A stretch of DNA of 64,000 nt from Arthrobacter sp. V1I9 (GCF_030817075.1 NZ_JAUSYU010000001.1:248001-312000), one strand, 5' to 3'; counted from the stretch's first letter, positions 25,562 through 34,648 are shown. The notes: generated from the sequence alone by a model not told the origin. Translations and numbers: made by a program.

Positions 25562-28453
25562 ATGAGCTCAGACATCACCGAAGCGCTTGTTCGTGATCTT
25601 AAAGGCGCTGGCATAGAGGTGGACAGCAGTAGTCGGCGACGGACGGAGTACTCGTTTGATGCCTCCAACTACCGTGTCCGGCCACAAGCAGTCGCCTTTC
25701 CCCGCAGCAGCCACGACGTCAGATCGATTATTCGAGTTTGCCGGCTGCACGGATGCCCTGTGACAAGTCGGGGTGGTGGGACCAGCATGGCGGGCAACGC
25801 CATCGGAACTGGCCTCGTCATGGATTTTTCCCGTTACATGAACCGCTTGCTGGAATTGGACCTGGAGTCACGGACTGTCACGGTTGAACCTGGGATCATC
25901 CTGACTACCCTGCAAAAGGAAATACAAGCAGCAACAGGTGGGACCTATACCTTCGCTCCCGACCCGTCATCGATGGGGCGCGTAACTGTGGCAGGGGCGA
26001 TAGGCAACGATGCATGCGGCAACCACTCGGTCAGGGACGGCAGGACCGCCGACCATATCGTTTCAGTAGACCTGGTGACGGCATCGGGTCACCTGGTGAC
26101 TGCTGAAGCAGGCGGAGTCAGGGCCCTCGATCCCTCGGACGCCGAGTCAGCGGCCGAGGCCGCTCGCATCCAGGAAGGACTGAAGCATCTTGCTGACTCC
26201 AACCTCGCCGTTTTCAGGACTGAGTTCGGTCGACTTGCACGGCAAGTTTCCGGATACCAGTTGGCGAACCTCCTCCCTGAGAACGGGTTCGACACGGCCA
26301 AGGCTCTGGCCGGCAGCGAAGGTACCTGCGCCGTCATTGTCTCTGCCACCGTCAAGTTGGCAAAGGTCGCACCCTCCGCGCTTCTCGTTTGCCTGGGCTA
26401 TCCCGACGTCGTTGCCGCAGCGTCAGATGTACCCGAGATTCTGCGTTTTAATCCTGCAGCCGTTGAAGGTATCGATGATGCCATCGTCCAGACAGTCCGC
26501 CATCGCCGGGGGGACGCGGCAGTCGGGGCCCTGCCAAAGGGCAATGCCTACCTGTATGTCGACCTGGATGGTGAAAACCCTGAAGACGTTCGTCGGCAGG
26601 CGGAGAATCTTCTTCAAAGCTTGGCTGAGCGCGGAAATCTCCTGGAGGGATTGGCCGTACCCGATCCGAGTGACCGGGCGAACCTGTGGCGTGTAAGGGA
26701 AGACGGTGCGGGTCTGTCATCCCGGCTGGCTGACGGCGAGCAGTCATGGGCCGGGTGGGAGGACGCAGCAGTTTCTCCCGAAAATCTTGCGGCCTATCTT
26801 TCGGACTTCACTGCCTTGCTGGAAGAACATCAACTTCGCGGCGTTATGTACGGGCACTTCGGAGCAGGCTGCACTCATGTACGAATAACCTTTGACCCAC
26901 GAAGCGCGTCGGGCCGGGATGTCATGGAACGGTTTCTCCGGGAGGCCGCGGCTTTGGTAAGCCGCCACGGCGGCTCCCTTTCCGGTGAACATGGGGATGG
27001 CAGGGCCCGTTCCGAACTCCTTCCGATTATGTATAGCCCTGCAGCAATCACAGCCTTTACTCACTACAAGGCCATCTGGGATCCGCACGAACTTCTAAAC
27101 CCAGGAATCATCACCAAACCCGCCCCAATCATGTCCGATCTCGCTCTTGCTGGCGCCCCTGCACGCGGTTTCCGGACTTCCTTTGCCCTCGAGCCGACGT
27201 TGAAAGGCCGGGAAGGGTTTCCGGACGCCGTTCAATCCTGTATCGGGGTTGGACGATGCCGCACTACGGCTGGAGCGGGAGTTATGTGTCCCAGCTACCG
27301 GGCCACTCGGGACGAAAAAGACTCAACCAGGGCCCGAGCCCGTGTGCTGCAGGAAATGGTCATGGGGTCCAGAACGGCGCAGGAGGGGTGGAAATCAAAA
27401 GACGTTCGAGAGTCCTTGGACCTCTGCCTTTCCTGCAAGGCATGTTCAAGTGACTGTCCTGCAGGAGTCGACATGGCTTCGTATAAATCCGAGTTCTTCC
27501 ACCACTTCTACCAGAGGCGTCTGCGTCCCCTGTCGCACTACAGCCTGGGTTGGCTGCCGACGTGGCTGAAGGTCACCGGCCGCATCGCCCCATTGATCAA
27601 CATGACCCTTCGCAGCCCTCTTGCTGGGGTTATCGCCCGTGCCGCAGGAATTACAACGAAACGCAAGATGCCTGACTTCGCGTCCCGTGGCCAGCTTGAA
27701 AGGGAAATCGGCACCGCCCGGCCAACTGATGCGGACACGGTACTCTTCGTTGACAGTTTCACCCGCGGCTTCCGGCCCGCAGTTGCGGGTGCAGCGAAAC
27801 GGGTACTCGAGGACGCCCAGAAATCGGTTGAGTGCAGCGCGGACCAGTGCTGCGGCTTGACCTGGATCTCAACAGGTCAATTGGATACCGCCCGGAAGCT
27901 CCTAAGGAAGACCGCCGCAGCCCTGGATGACGGTACGGATCGTCCAATTGTCGTCATCGAGCCCAGCTGCGCAGCAGCACTGCGAAAAGACCTGCCTGAG
28001 CTCGTGCCAACAGAGTCCGCCCGCCGCGTTGCAAGTCGAATCCAGAACTTTGCGGGCGCGGTCCTGGAACAGGCAAACGCAGGCTGGCGTCCCCAGACCA
28101 TCCCCACCGCAGTAACTGTTCAAACTCATTGCCACGAATACGCCACCTTTGGCTCGGCATCACAAACTTCTGCGCTGGCTGCTCTAGGAGTGAGCAGTAT
28201 CAACCAAGCCACCGGATGCTGCGGCGTTGCTGGAAACTTCGGTTTCGAACACCAGCACTTTGACGTCAGCATGGCAGTGGCCGAACAGTCGCTGGTTCCC
28301 GCGCTACGGGAGACGTCGGAAGGGACTCCAATCCTGACGGACGGATTCAGCTGCCACATGCAGGTCCGGCAAATCTTGGAAAACCACACAGACCAGGCGT
28401 CAAGGCATCTGGCTGAAATCATCGATCCGGGACCTGCACATCATCGGCAGTAG
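25562..28453 (+). CDS. YdiJ-like FAD/4Fe-4S dehydrogenase (D-2-hydroxyacid type)
   Basis: This 963-residue fusion has a vanillyl-alcohol-oxidase-type FAD domain (TSRGGGTSMAGNAIGTG at about 68-84, and PDPSSMGRVTVAGAIGNDAC). A C-terminal GlpC-like part has two 4Fe-4S motifs: CIGVGRCRTTAGAGVMCPSY from about residue 560 and CLSCKACSSDCPAGVDMAS from about residue 622. Two cysteine-rich CCG segments (SADQCCGLTWIS and ATGCCGVAGNFGFEH) complete the typical architecture. E. coli YdiJ of the same layout oxidises D-2-hydroxyglutarate. Related proteins take D-lactate or glycolate. A 2-hydroxy acid from this cluster is the likely substrate. A hairpin at 28510 follows, so it may be a separate transcript from the lyase genes. 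Confidence 0.9.
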   Translation: MSSDITEALVRDLKGAGIEVDSSSRRRTEYSFDASNYRVRPQAVAFPRSSHDVRSIIRVCRLHGCPVTSRGGGTSMAGNAIGTGLVMDFSRYMNRLLELDLESRTVTVEPGIILTTLQKEIQAATGGTYTFAPDPSSMGRVTVAGAIGNDACGNHSVRDGRTADHIVSVDLVTASGHLVTAEAGGVRALDPSDAESAAEAARIQEGLKHLADSNLAVFRTEFGRLARQVSGYQLANLLPENGFDTAKALAGSEGTCAVIVSATVKLAKVAPSALLVCLGYPDVVAAASDVPEILRFNPAAVEGIDDAIVQTVRHRRGDAAVGALPKGNAYLYVDLDGENPEDVRRQAENLLQSLAERGNLLEGLAVPDPSDRANLWRVREDGAGLSSRLADGEQSWAGWEDAAVSPENLAAYLSDFTALLEEHQLRGVMYGHFGAGCTHVRITFDPRSASGRDVMERFLREAAALVSRHGGSLSGEHGDGRARSELLPIMYSPAAITAFTHYKAIWDPHELLNPGIITKPAPIMSDLALAGAPARGFRTSFALEPTLKGREGFPDAVQSCIGVGRCRTTAGAGVMCPSYRATRDEKDSTRARARVLQEMVMGSRTAQEGWKSKDVRESLDLCLSCKACSSDCPAGVDMASYKSEFFHHFYQRRLRPLSHYSLGWLPTWLKVTGRIAPLINMTLRSPLAGVIARAAGITTKRKMPDFASRGQLEREIGTARPTDADTVLFVDSFTRGFRPAVAGAAKRVLEDAQKSVECSADQCCGLTWISTGQLDTARKLLRKTAAALDDGTDRPIVVIEPSCAAALRKDLPELVPTESARRVASRIQNFAGAVLEQANAGWRPQTIPTAVTVQTHCHEYATFGSASQTSALAALGVSSINQATGCCGVAGNFGFEHQHFDVSMAVAEQSLVPALRETSEGTPILTDGFSCHMQVRQILENHTDQASRHLAEIIDPGPAHHRQ

Positions 28454-28760
28454 GTTCTGCAGGTCTCAAGTCATCGAGTAAACGCACTCCAGTGCGCCCT
28501 CAAAGACCCCCGGGTCCTCCAGCTGCTGCGGGCGTTGGAGGACCCGGAACCATTCATGTTGCAGCAACCACGGATGGATAGGTGTGATGCCATTGGAATC
28601 TTTACCCCTGCGGGACACAGCCTTGTTGAAACTCCAATGCCGGCAACGCCAAATGGGACCTACAGTTCCTTCTATTAGCGCAGATTTGTCCAGAAGTACG
28701 CCCTAAGGGTACGGGCCCCATCCGCCCTTCTTAAGACACTTATCGGTTCGGGAGACTACA
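28454..28760. other. Intergenic stretch with terminator and new promoter
   Basis: Contains the hairpin 28510-28547. The remaining 210 bases, including the final AT-richer stretch, should carry the promoter of the lyase-MaoC-ADH-Nudix-hydrolase gene string. No gene is seen. Confidence 0.5.
28510..28547 (+). terminator. 12-bp-stem hairpin after the YdiJ-like gene
   Basis: CCGGGTCCTCCA pairs with TGGAGGACCCGG over a 14-base loop, 57 bases after the dehydrogenase stop. No T-run follows, but the position suggests a transcription end before the lyase gene. Confidence 0.6.
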
Positions 28761-29603
28761 TTGGAAGCGGAAATCGCGGAGCAATCAACGGACTATTGGT
28801 CATCGGCTGTCAGCCAAGTCACCGATACCAAGGTGTACGTGCGTGGGTACGACCTTGAAGATCTCATTGGGCAAATCCCATTTACTGCAGCCATATTCCT
28901 GCTGATTCGCGGTCGCGTTCCCACCCCGCACGAGGTGCGGTGTTTGGACGCTGTGCTCAGCGGCGTACTGGACTACGCCCTTGAAAAGCCAGGAACACTG
29001 GCTGCCCGGTTTGCCGTCTCCGCCAATCCCAGTATGGCTATCGGCATGTCCGCTGCCTGCTTGTCTGTCGGTAAGCACACGCTTTCGACCGAAGAGACGG
29101 GCCGCTTCATCCTTGCGACTCATGCCGAGTACCGAAGCTCGGGGCTGCCGCTGGAAGAATTCGCGGATGCAAAGGTGAGCGCGATGCGGCAGATAAAGGA
29201 GAGGATCCCCGGTCTCGGTCATCCGGTCTTCAAGAAGATTGACCCCCGTGGCGAACGTCTTAAAGAAATAGCAGTGAAGGAGGGAGTCTGGGGAGAACCG
29301 GCTGAAGTGTACGAGGCCGTTCACAGGGCCTTCACTGAACTCCCAGGCAAGTCAGACATTCCGATCAACGATGTGGGGGTCATGGCAGCGATACTGCTTG
29401 GGTTGGGCTTCACGCCAGAAGAGGGCACGGGCATAGCTGTACTCTCCACACTTCCCGGAGTCATCGCCCACGTATCCGAAGAACTTTCCGCCGGTAAGCC
29501 AATCCGCATTGTTCCGCGTGACGCTGCGCGCTATAACGGCGTCACAGACAGAGACTTTAATGCGGATCGAGCCAAAGCCGGCTGGAAATCACCTTCCACC
29601 TAG
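28761..29603 (+). CDS. Citrate-synthase-fold lyase (citryl-CoA lyase-like)
   Basis: The 280-residue protein is shorter than citrate synthase (about 380-430) but keeps the catalytic core. SVGKHTLSTEE holds a His (about 106) at the position of the first catalytic His. PGLGHPVFKKIDPR at 150-163 is the second His motif (His 154). PINDVGVMAAIL holds an Asp near the third. Family members of this size are annotated as citryl-CoA lyases. They cleave a 3-hydroxy-3-carboxyacyl-CoA to acetyl-CoA plus a keto acid. A TTG start follows GGGAGA. A MaoC hydratase gene is 18 bases downstream, so hydration followed by cleavage is a natural order. Confidence 0.8.
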   Translation: MEAEIAEQSTDYWSSAVSQVTDTKVYVRGYDLEDLIGQIPFTAAIFLLIRGRVPTPHEVRCLDAVLSGVLDYALEKPGTLAARFAVSANPSMAIGMSAACLSVGKHTLSTEETGRFILATHAEYRSSGLPLEEFADAKVSAMRQIKERIPGLGHPVFKKIDPRGERLKEIAVKEGVWGEPAEVYEAVHRAFTELPGKSDIPINDVGVMAAILLGLGFTPEEGTGIAVLSTLPGVIAHVSEELSAGKPIRIVPRDAARYNGVTDRDFNADRAKAGWKSPST

Positions 29604-29621
29604 CCGGCACTGAAAGGAGCC

Positions 29622-30131
29622 ATGATGGCCCCCTCGATAGACAATCGTCTTATCCCGTCGGCAACCAGGTTCCTCGAGGACCTGGAAATTGGTGATTCCT
29701 GGCTTTCGCAAGGCCGCACCATCACCGAAACGGATCTTGTCACCTTCGCCACCTGGTCAGGTGACATGCACCCTTTGCATACCAACGAGGAATATGCCAA
29801 AGCAACCGAATTCGGTGGACGGATATTTCACGGCCCCGGCGCCTTAGCCATCGCCTTTGGCTTGGAAATGGCCGTCGGTTGGAAAGAACAATCCGCTATA
29901 GCTTTCCTCGGCATCCAGGACTGGAAGCTGGCTGCACCCGTCCGGGTCGGGGACACTATCTCAGTGCGGGAAGAAGTAACGGAGCTCCGACCCTCGGCAA
30001 CCAAGGCGGATCGCGGCATCGTCAGAACCAAAGTTGAGGTGCTCAATCAACGAGGCGAGACTTGTCAGAGCGGCTTTTGGGTGGTCCTCTTGTACCGGTC
30101 ATCCGCGCATGCCCCCAGCGGCACAGCGTAG
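29622..30131 (+). CDS. MaoC-like enoyl-CoA hydratase (second copy)
   Basis: The 169-residue hotdog protein carries ATWSGDMHPLHTNEEYAKAT, RIFHGPGALAIAFGLEMAVG and VRVGDTISVREEVTELRPSA. It aligns with the paralogue at 19739-20224 along its full length with most residues identical in the active-site region. The start ATG follows GAAAGGAGCC, only 18 bases after the lyase stop. Together with the lyase it could hydrate and split a branched enoyl-CoA, as in itaconyl-CoA metabolism, where a MaoC hydratase and a lyase act in sequence. The specific substrate is not known. Confidence 0.87.
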   Translation: MMAPSIDNRLIPSATRFLEDLEIGDSWLSQGRTITETDLVTFATWSGDMHPLHTNEEYAKATEFGGRIFHGPGALAIAFGLEMAVGWKEQSAIAFLGIQDWKLAAPVRVGDTISVREEVTELRPSATKADRGIVRTKVEVLNQRGETCQSGFWVVLLYRSSAHAPSGTA

Positions 30132-30171
30132 GCCGCGTCGGATGGTGAGTAGCCGAGTCACCCCGGAGACC

Positions 30172-31182
30172 ATGGTCGCCTTCCCCCTTTTAGCATTCGG
30201 TGGCAGTGAAGTTCTCCACGCGCGTTCTCGAGATGTCCCGGTCCCAGGATGGGGCCAAGTCCTTGTGAAAGTAGAAGCGTGCGGCGTTTGCGGCCAGGAC
30301 ATCATGAGAAGAAGCGGCAAGGTCGATCGCGTCCTTGGGACGACCATCGGACATGAAATTGCCGGCACAGTCGCCGTCACTGGCCCCGGCCTGACCAAAC
30401 TCGGAGTTGGGGACCGGGTTGCCTCGACACAACGCCGGTCCTGTCATCGATGCCGGGACTGCTTAGGTGGACGGGAAGTTCTCTGTATGGAGGGGCTCCT
30501 CTACGGAGAGGGCTTGGATGGTGGTTACGCCGAGTACTGCCTTATGGATGAACTCAGCCTTGCCCACATCCCTGATGAAGTTTCCTCTGAAGCTGCCGCC
30601 ATTGCTGCATGCGCGATTGGGACCGGATATCATGCGCTGACTCTCGCTGGCGTAAAACCAGGGCAGCGCGTGCTGGTAACAGGGGCGAGCGGGGGAATCG
30701 GCATACATGCCTTACAGCTGGCCCGCAGTATGGGAGCTGAGGTTGTGGCGGTCACGTCTAGTGAGCGAAAAGTCGATCGGCTGCGGTTGTATGCCGACGA
30801 GGTTATCGTTGCTGCGGGAGGAAGGTTCGACAGCGAGGTTCGACAACGAAATATCCAACCTGACATTGTTCTTGAGATGACTGCCTACGCAACCCTGGAC
30901 AGCAGTCTCCGCTCTGTCCGGCGTGGTGGCACTGTCGCCGTTGTTGGGAATTTAGAAAACAAGGCAGTCGGGATTTTGCCGGGGGCGCTGATCCTCCGAG
31001 AGATACGCCTCATAGGCTCAAAGGCGTGCAGCCTTGCCGAACTGGAGGATTGCCTGCGATTCCTACAACGCAACATGGTGCAGGCTGAGATACAGGAAAT
31101 CCTGTCTTTGGATTCCGCTCCGGCCGCCCATGACCTTCTCGAATCCGGCGGCGTTTACGGCAGAGTCGTGCTGAAACCGTGA
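30172..31182 (+). CDS. Zinc-dependent alcohol dehydrogenase (MDR family)
   Basis: The start is set at the ATG with CGGAGA just upstream, giving 336 residues; the open frame upstream overlaps the MaoC gene and lacks a ribosome site. ACGVCGQDIMRR holds the catalytic Zn Cys, TTIGHEIAG the His-Glu pair. CHRCRDCLGGREVLC supplies four structural-zinc cysteines, and TGASGGIGIHALQLAR is the cofactor fold. Expected function is NAD(P)-linked alcohol oxidation or 3-hydroxyacyl interconversion. It continues the rightward catabolic string after the second MaoC gene. Confidence 0.88.
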   Translation: MVAFPLLAFGGSEVLHARSRDVPVPGWGQVLVKVEACGVCGQDIMRRSGKVDRVLGTTIGHEIAGTVAVTGPGLTKLGVGDRVASTQRRSCHRCRDCLGGREVLCMEGLLYGEGLDGGYAEYCLMDELSLAHIPDEVSSEAAAIAACAIGTGYHALTLAGVKPGQRVLVTGASGGIGIHALQLARSMGAEVVAVTSSERKVDRLRLYADEVIVAAGGRFDSEVRQRNIQPDIVLEMTAYATLDSSLRSVRRGGTVAVVGNLENKAVGILPGALILREIRLIGSKACSLAELEDCLRFLQRNMVQAEIQEILSLDSAPAAHDLLESGGVYGRVVLKP

Positions 31183-31226
31183 GACCCAAACCACGCAAGT
31201 TGACCAGCCTCAGGAAAGGGGCAAGA

Positions 31227-31922
31227 GTGACACGGGTACCCCAAGCACAGCCAGGACCTTTGGTTAGTCCGCGCCTTGCGGTGAGCGTCGTTCTGCTTAG
31301 GGACTCACCGGCTGGACTCGAAGTGTTTGTTCAGCATAGGGCCTCGACCATGGATTTTGCTGCCGACGTCATCGCATTTCCCGGGGGGCGGGTTGACGAG
31401 ATTGACTCCTCACACCTGCAATTCAGCGCTTCCCTGCTGGAGGCGCACGTTGATGCTTGGAAGCGCACCAGCATTGGAGAGAACTTGTCTCAGGCACGGC
31501 GTGAGGCTGGCCGGCTGATTGCTGCAGCGACCCGGGAGGTGTCGGAGGAGTGCAACATAGCCTTAGACCCAGAGGCGCTTAGACCATGGGCTAACTGGAT
31601 AACGCCGGAAGGTTCGCCGAAACGATTTGATACTTACTTTTTTGTCAGTGCGGTGATGCCGGGCGTGGAACCGCGTCACGCTACTACTGAGGCATCGCAA
31701 TCGCAGTGGTCGCCGGTACAGGAACTCCTGGACGGGGAAAGTGCCGGGAATCTCAGGTTTTTGCCGCCTACGCTTGCCATCTTGGATGACCTCCTTAACC
31801 TCGCTGCTACAGAGCAGGTATTCGTATGTCAGCGAACGATTGAACCCGTACGTCTACGTCCTGATGGTTTAGAAGATTTTTTTCGGGCTCGCCGTGCCAG
31901 AAAAAACAGCGCCGAGGCCTAG
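31227..31922 (+). CDS. Nudix hydrolase, possible acyl-CoA/CoA diphosphatase type
   Basis: I chose the GTG at 31227 because AGGAAAGG precedes it at ideal spacing; a longer GTG start at 31179 overlaps the dehydrogenase stop. The Nudix box is visible: FPGGRVDEID and, after an insertion, AATREVSEECNIALDP, with the required Arg-Glu and Glu-Glu positions. The length, about 231 residues, and the long gap between the GG and RE parts fit the RNF/CoA-type Nudix enzymes (NUDT7/19-like). It may trim CoA or acyl-CoA esters, controlling CoA pools in this pathway. Confidence 0.82.
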   Translation: MTRVPQAQPGPLVSPRLAVSVVLLRDSPAGLEVFVQHRASTMDFAADVIAFPGGRVDEIDSSHLQFSASLLEAHVDAWKRTSIGENLSQARREAGRLIAAATREVSEECNIALDPEALRPWANWITPEGSPKRFDTYFFVSAVMPGVEPRHATTEASQSQWSPVQELLDGESAGNLRFLPPTLAILDDLLNLAATEQVFVCQRTIEPVRLRPDGLEDFFRARRARKNSAEA

Positions 31923-31953
31923 CATCAGTCAGAACAATTGAAAGGGAATTTGC

Positions 31954-32769
31954 GTGAGCGGTACTAACTTGGCCTTCGAAACCTCTGATGGAGTGACACT
32001 CCGCTACGACGATGAGGGCGAAGGGCGCCCGGTTGTCTTCTCCTCCGGCTTCCAAGCGCAAAGCGCACACTTCGTGTGGCAGCGCGATGCTCTGGTGCAA
32101 GCTGGATACCGTGTGATCAGATATGACCACAGGTGCCACGGGCGCTCTGACCTCCCGGAGCACGGACAGAGGATGAGCCGCCTCGCTCTGGATCTCGGCG
32201 AGCTGTTGACCGCCTTGGACCTCCGTGACGTTGTTCTCGTCGGTCACTCGATGGGAGCGAATGTCAGCCTGGCTCACTTTTCCATCGCCACTAATCCCTG
32301 GGAGCGCACAACGGCATTCGTCGCAGTTGACCAGTCCCCGAAGATCGTCAACGGCGAGGACTGGCAATGGGGTCTCCGTGGCATCACGGAGCAAAACGTC
32401 TTCGATGCGGCCCATTTTCGGTTCGAATGGTTCGATAATGCCCGTGAACCGGCTATGCCCGACTTCGTGAAAGAGTTGGTCGATTCGATCGAGCCCTCTT
32501 GGGAGACGTTCCCGTTCGACAAGGCACGCCGCCTGCTCATCGATCACATGGTCTCCGATTGGCGCGACGTCGTGCCGCGGATCGCGGTCCCGACACTGGT
32601 CATCACCGGCCGGCATACCCCGTTCTACGAGCTTGAGGGAATGCGCTGGTTTGCCGACACTGTGCCCGACGGCCGCCTAAGTGTATTTGAGCACAGCGGC
32701 CACGACCCCTACCTGAACGAATATCCTGAGTTCAACGCTCAACTCCTGGAGTTCATCGCGCAGCACTGA
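31954..32769 (+). CDS. Alpha/beta-fold hydrolase
   Basis: A GTG start with GAAAGGGAATTTGC. The 271-residue protein has the nucleophile elbow VLVGHSMGANVSL and the C-terminal catalytic His in EHSGHDPYLNEY. RYDHRCHGRSDLP is the oxyanion-hole loop. The usual acidic residue after the sixth strand is not an Asp in the expected GxxD spot: the segment reads VITGRHTPFYELEG, so the acid is either one of the Glu residues or elsewhere. Possible roles are lactone, ester or acyl-CoA hydrolysis. It ends the rightward catabolic string and converges on the MFS gene. Confidence 0.87.
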   Translation: MSGTNLAFETSDGVTLRYDDEGEGRPVVFSSGFQAQSAHFVWQRDALVQAGYRVIRYDHRCHGRSDLPEHGQRMSRLALDLGELLTALDLRDVVLVGHSMGANVSLAHFSIATNPWERTTAFVAVDQSPKIVNGEDWQWGLRGITEQNVFDAAHFRFEWFDNAREPAMPDFVKELVDSIEPSWETFPFDKARRLLIDHMVSDWRDVVPRIAVPTLVITGRHTPFYELEGMRWFADTVPDGRLSVFEHSGHDPYLNEYPEFNAQLLEFIAQH

Positions 32770-33060
32770 ACCCGCAGACGTTGACCCCGGGACGTGGCGG
32801 GGAGACGACCGGCCAGAACGCGAACGGGTATTTCCTTCCGGGCGGCTCCTTGCCCTCCCCTTTTCCTTTCCGGACCTCTGCTTTCCCCTGCGGGCGGATG
32901 CAACCGGCCAGCCCGATCTAGACACAGCTTTGGGCGCCACCTTCGTCCACGTAGGCCGTCTTAGGGCGTGGCTGCGTCACATAGCCGCAGACTCTCGCGT
33001 GGAATCTTCGCGGTCGAATTGGTTGAGCTTCAAGACATTTGCATGACCAACTTGTGTGGC

Positions 33061-34308
33061 TTATTCGGCTCCTCGGGCTTGCCGGTGATGCACCAGGCAG
33101 ACGCCGGCGATGATAAGAACGCATCCTGAAGCGCCCAGCAGGAACGTGTTGACTGCGGCCGCGGCGCCCCAATAATCCATGCCATACCCAAGACCAAGAA
33201 CCGGCAGGGCGCTACCCAGATAGGTGATGACATACATGAGGCTTACGCTCTGGGCAGCGGCTCCTGGCGGGAGTTCTGAGTTAAGTGCGCCGAAGAGTGT
33301 CCGGAAACCCAAACCCTGGCTCAGTCCAGTGAGGGTTACAGCAATCAGAAGCATCCCCGGGAGTTGCTGAATTTGGGCGGACACGATCAGCACAAGGCTT
33401 CCTGCCATAACCATCAGGCTGACCGCGGCTCTTTGACGGCCATGAATCGGTAGTAACTGCGCGCATGCTGAGGCGCCCAGTATCAGCGCCCCTGTGAGCC
33501 CGCCCATGATCCTGGCTCCGCCTAGCATAGGGGCAAAGAACGCCGGGGCGACGGAGAGAAAAAAACCAAACACGGCAAATGATACAAAACCAGTACCCGA
33601 GGTGATAAAGAACGACCTTGAGGCAGCTCTGGGTAACGATGGGCGGGGCGGGCGCAGACTCTCGAAGAAGCCATGCGGTCTGGGAGCAAGAACTGGAGGA
33701 TTCGCACGCACCGCGGCCAGCAAGATGACGACCACCGCTAAAGTCACGAGATACACCGAGAACGGCACTCCAACCGGATCGCCGAGCTCCGATAACCATC
33801 CACCGACAAGGGGGCCGGCGGCGCCGCCTCCCACGGACGCAAGGAGGATGATCCTCGCGCAAAGATCCGGTTCGCCCGGCAATAGGTCCCTAAGTGCTGC
33901 TGCGCCAGCCCCGAACGACAGAGCAACTGCCAGTCCGTGAAGTGCCCGCCCTGCCAGTAGTCCGGGGAGGCCCGAAGCCGTGAGGACAACTACTGCCGCA
34001 AGGATGCCAAGCGTCAAGCTTGTCACGAGCACAACCCGTCGGCCCATGTACTCGGACCAGTGGCCAAAAAGGGGTAATCCAATTACGACCGGCAAGATAT
34101 AGGCTACGAACGCTGCCGTAACGGCGCCGTTGCCCAGTGACATACGTTCCTGGAACACTGGGAAAAGAGGGGTTATTAGATTGGTCCCCAAGGGGAGTAA
34201 TCCGAGGCTGGAAGTGGCAAGACCAATTCGCACGGCGGGCGGCGCGTCCCAGCCTCTGCGCGCGGGGATGGGGCGGAGCAGGAACTCCCTGACGAGGTTC
34301 AACAGCAT
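33061..34308 (-). CDS. MFS transporter, probable drug or metabolite exporter
   Basis: A 415-residue protein with about 12 spans. It carries the GHWSEYMGRRVVLVTSLTLG motif after span 2 and RALHGLAVALSFGAGAAALR in span 4, as in DHA1-type MFS efflux proteins. The gene is convergent with the alpha/beta hydrolase, with a 291-base intergenic stretch (32770-33060) in which I see no gene. Substrate is unknown; it may export a by-product of the catabolic cluster. Confidence 0.85.
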   Translation of the reverse strand: MLLNLVREFLLRPIPARRGWDAPPAVRIGLATSSLGLLPLGTNLITPLFPVFQERMSLGNGAVTAAFVAYILPVVIGLPLFGHWSEYMGRRVVLVTSLTLGILAAVVVLTASGLPGLLAGRALHGLAVALSFGAGAAALRDLLPGEPDLCARIILLASVGGGAAGPLVGGWLSELGDPVGVPFSVYLVTLAVVVILLAAVRANPPVLAPRPHGFFESLRPPRPSLPRAASRSFFITSGTGFVSFAVFGFFLSVAPAFFAPMLGGARIMGGLTGALILGASACAQLLPIHGRQRAAVSLMVMAGSLVLIVSAQIQQLPGMLLIAVTLTGLSQGLGFRTLFGALNSELPPGAAAQSVSLMYVITYLGSALPVLGLGYGMDYWGAAAAVNTFLLGASGCVLIIAGVCLVHHRQARGAE

Positions 34309-34648
34309 AGTCTTTCCTCCAGATCAGGCTGTGAAGGCTCAAGTGGCACGACAGGCGTGGCAGCAGCGGCCAGCACCAATGTCGACATCTCTCTCATTGA
34401 CGTATAAAGGTTCAGCACAAAGATGCGGCATCCACCCCCGAAGGTCTCAGCCCAAGAGCCGCAGCTCCATTAAGGACAGAGCCCCCGTATCCACTGCTCG
34501 TGGATCAATTTCTCCAACAATCTGTCGTCGGCGGTAGAATTTTCACCGTATGAAGAACCGGTGCGTTTTCTACTCCGTCAAATTATGGGCAGGTACGACT
34601 TGGGGACCCACCGGTAGAGTGGGCCCCCAAACGCGACTCTTTAGTTTT
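34309..34648. other. Intergenic stretch with hairpin
   Basis: No gene is supported. It contains the hairpin at 34600-34630 and upstream sequence of the leftward MFS gene. Confidence 0.45.
34600..34630. terminator. Hairpin with one mismatch, TTGGGG/CCCCAA stem
   Basis: TTGGGGACCCAC pairs with GTGGGCCCCCAA over a seven-base loop with one A:C mismatch. It lies about 20 bases past the stop of the broken leftward aldehyde dehydrogenase and was probably that gene's terminator. Confidence 0.5.

Noticed and set aside
31807..32616. A 269-codon leftward frame opposite the alpha/beta hydrolase
   Set aside because: It is the antisense of the hydrolase gene and carries no motif.
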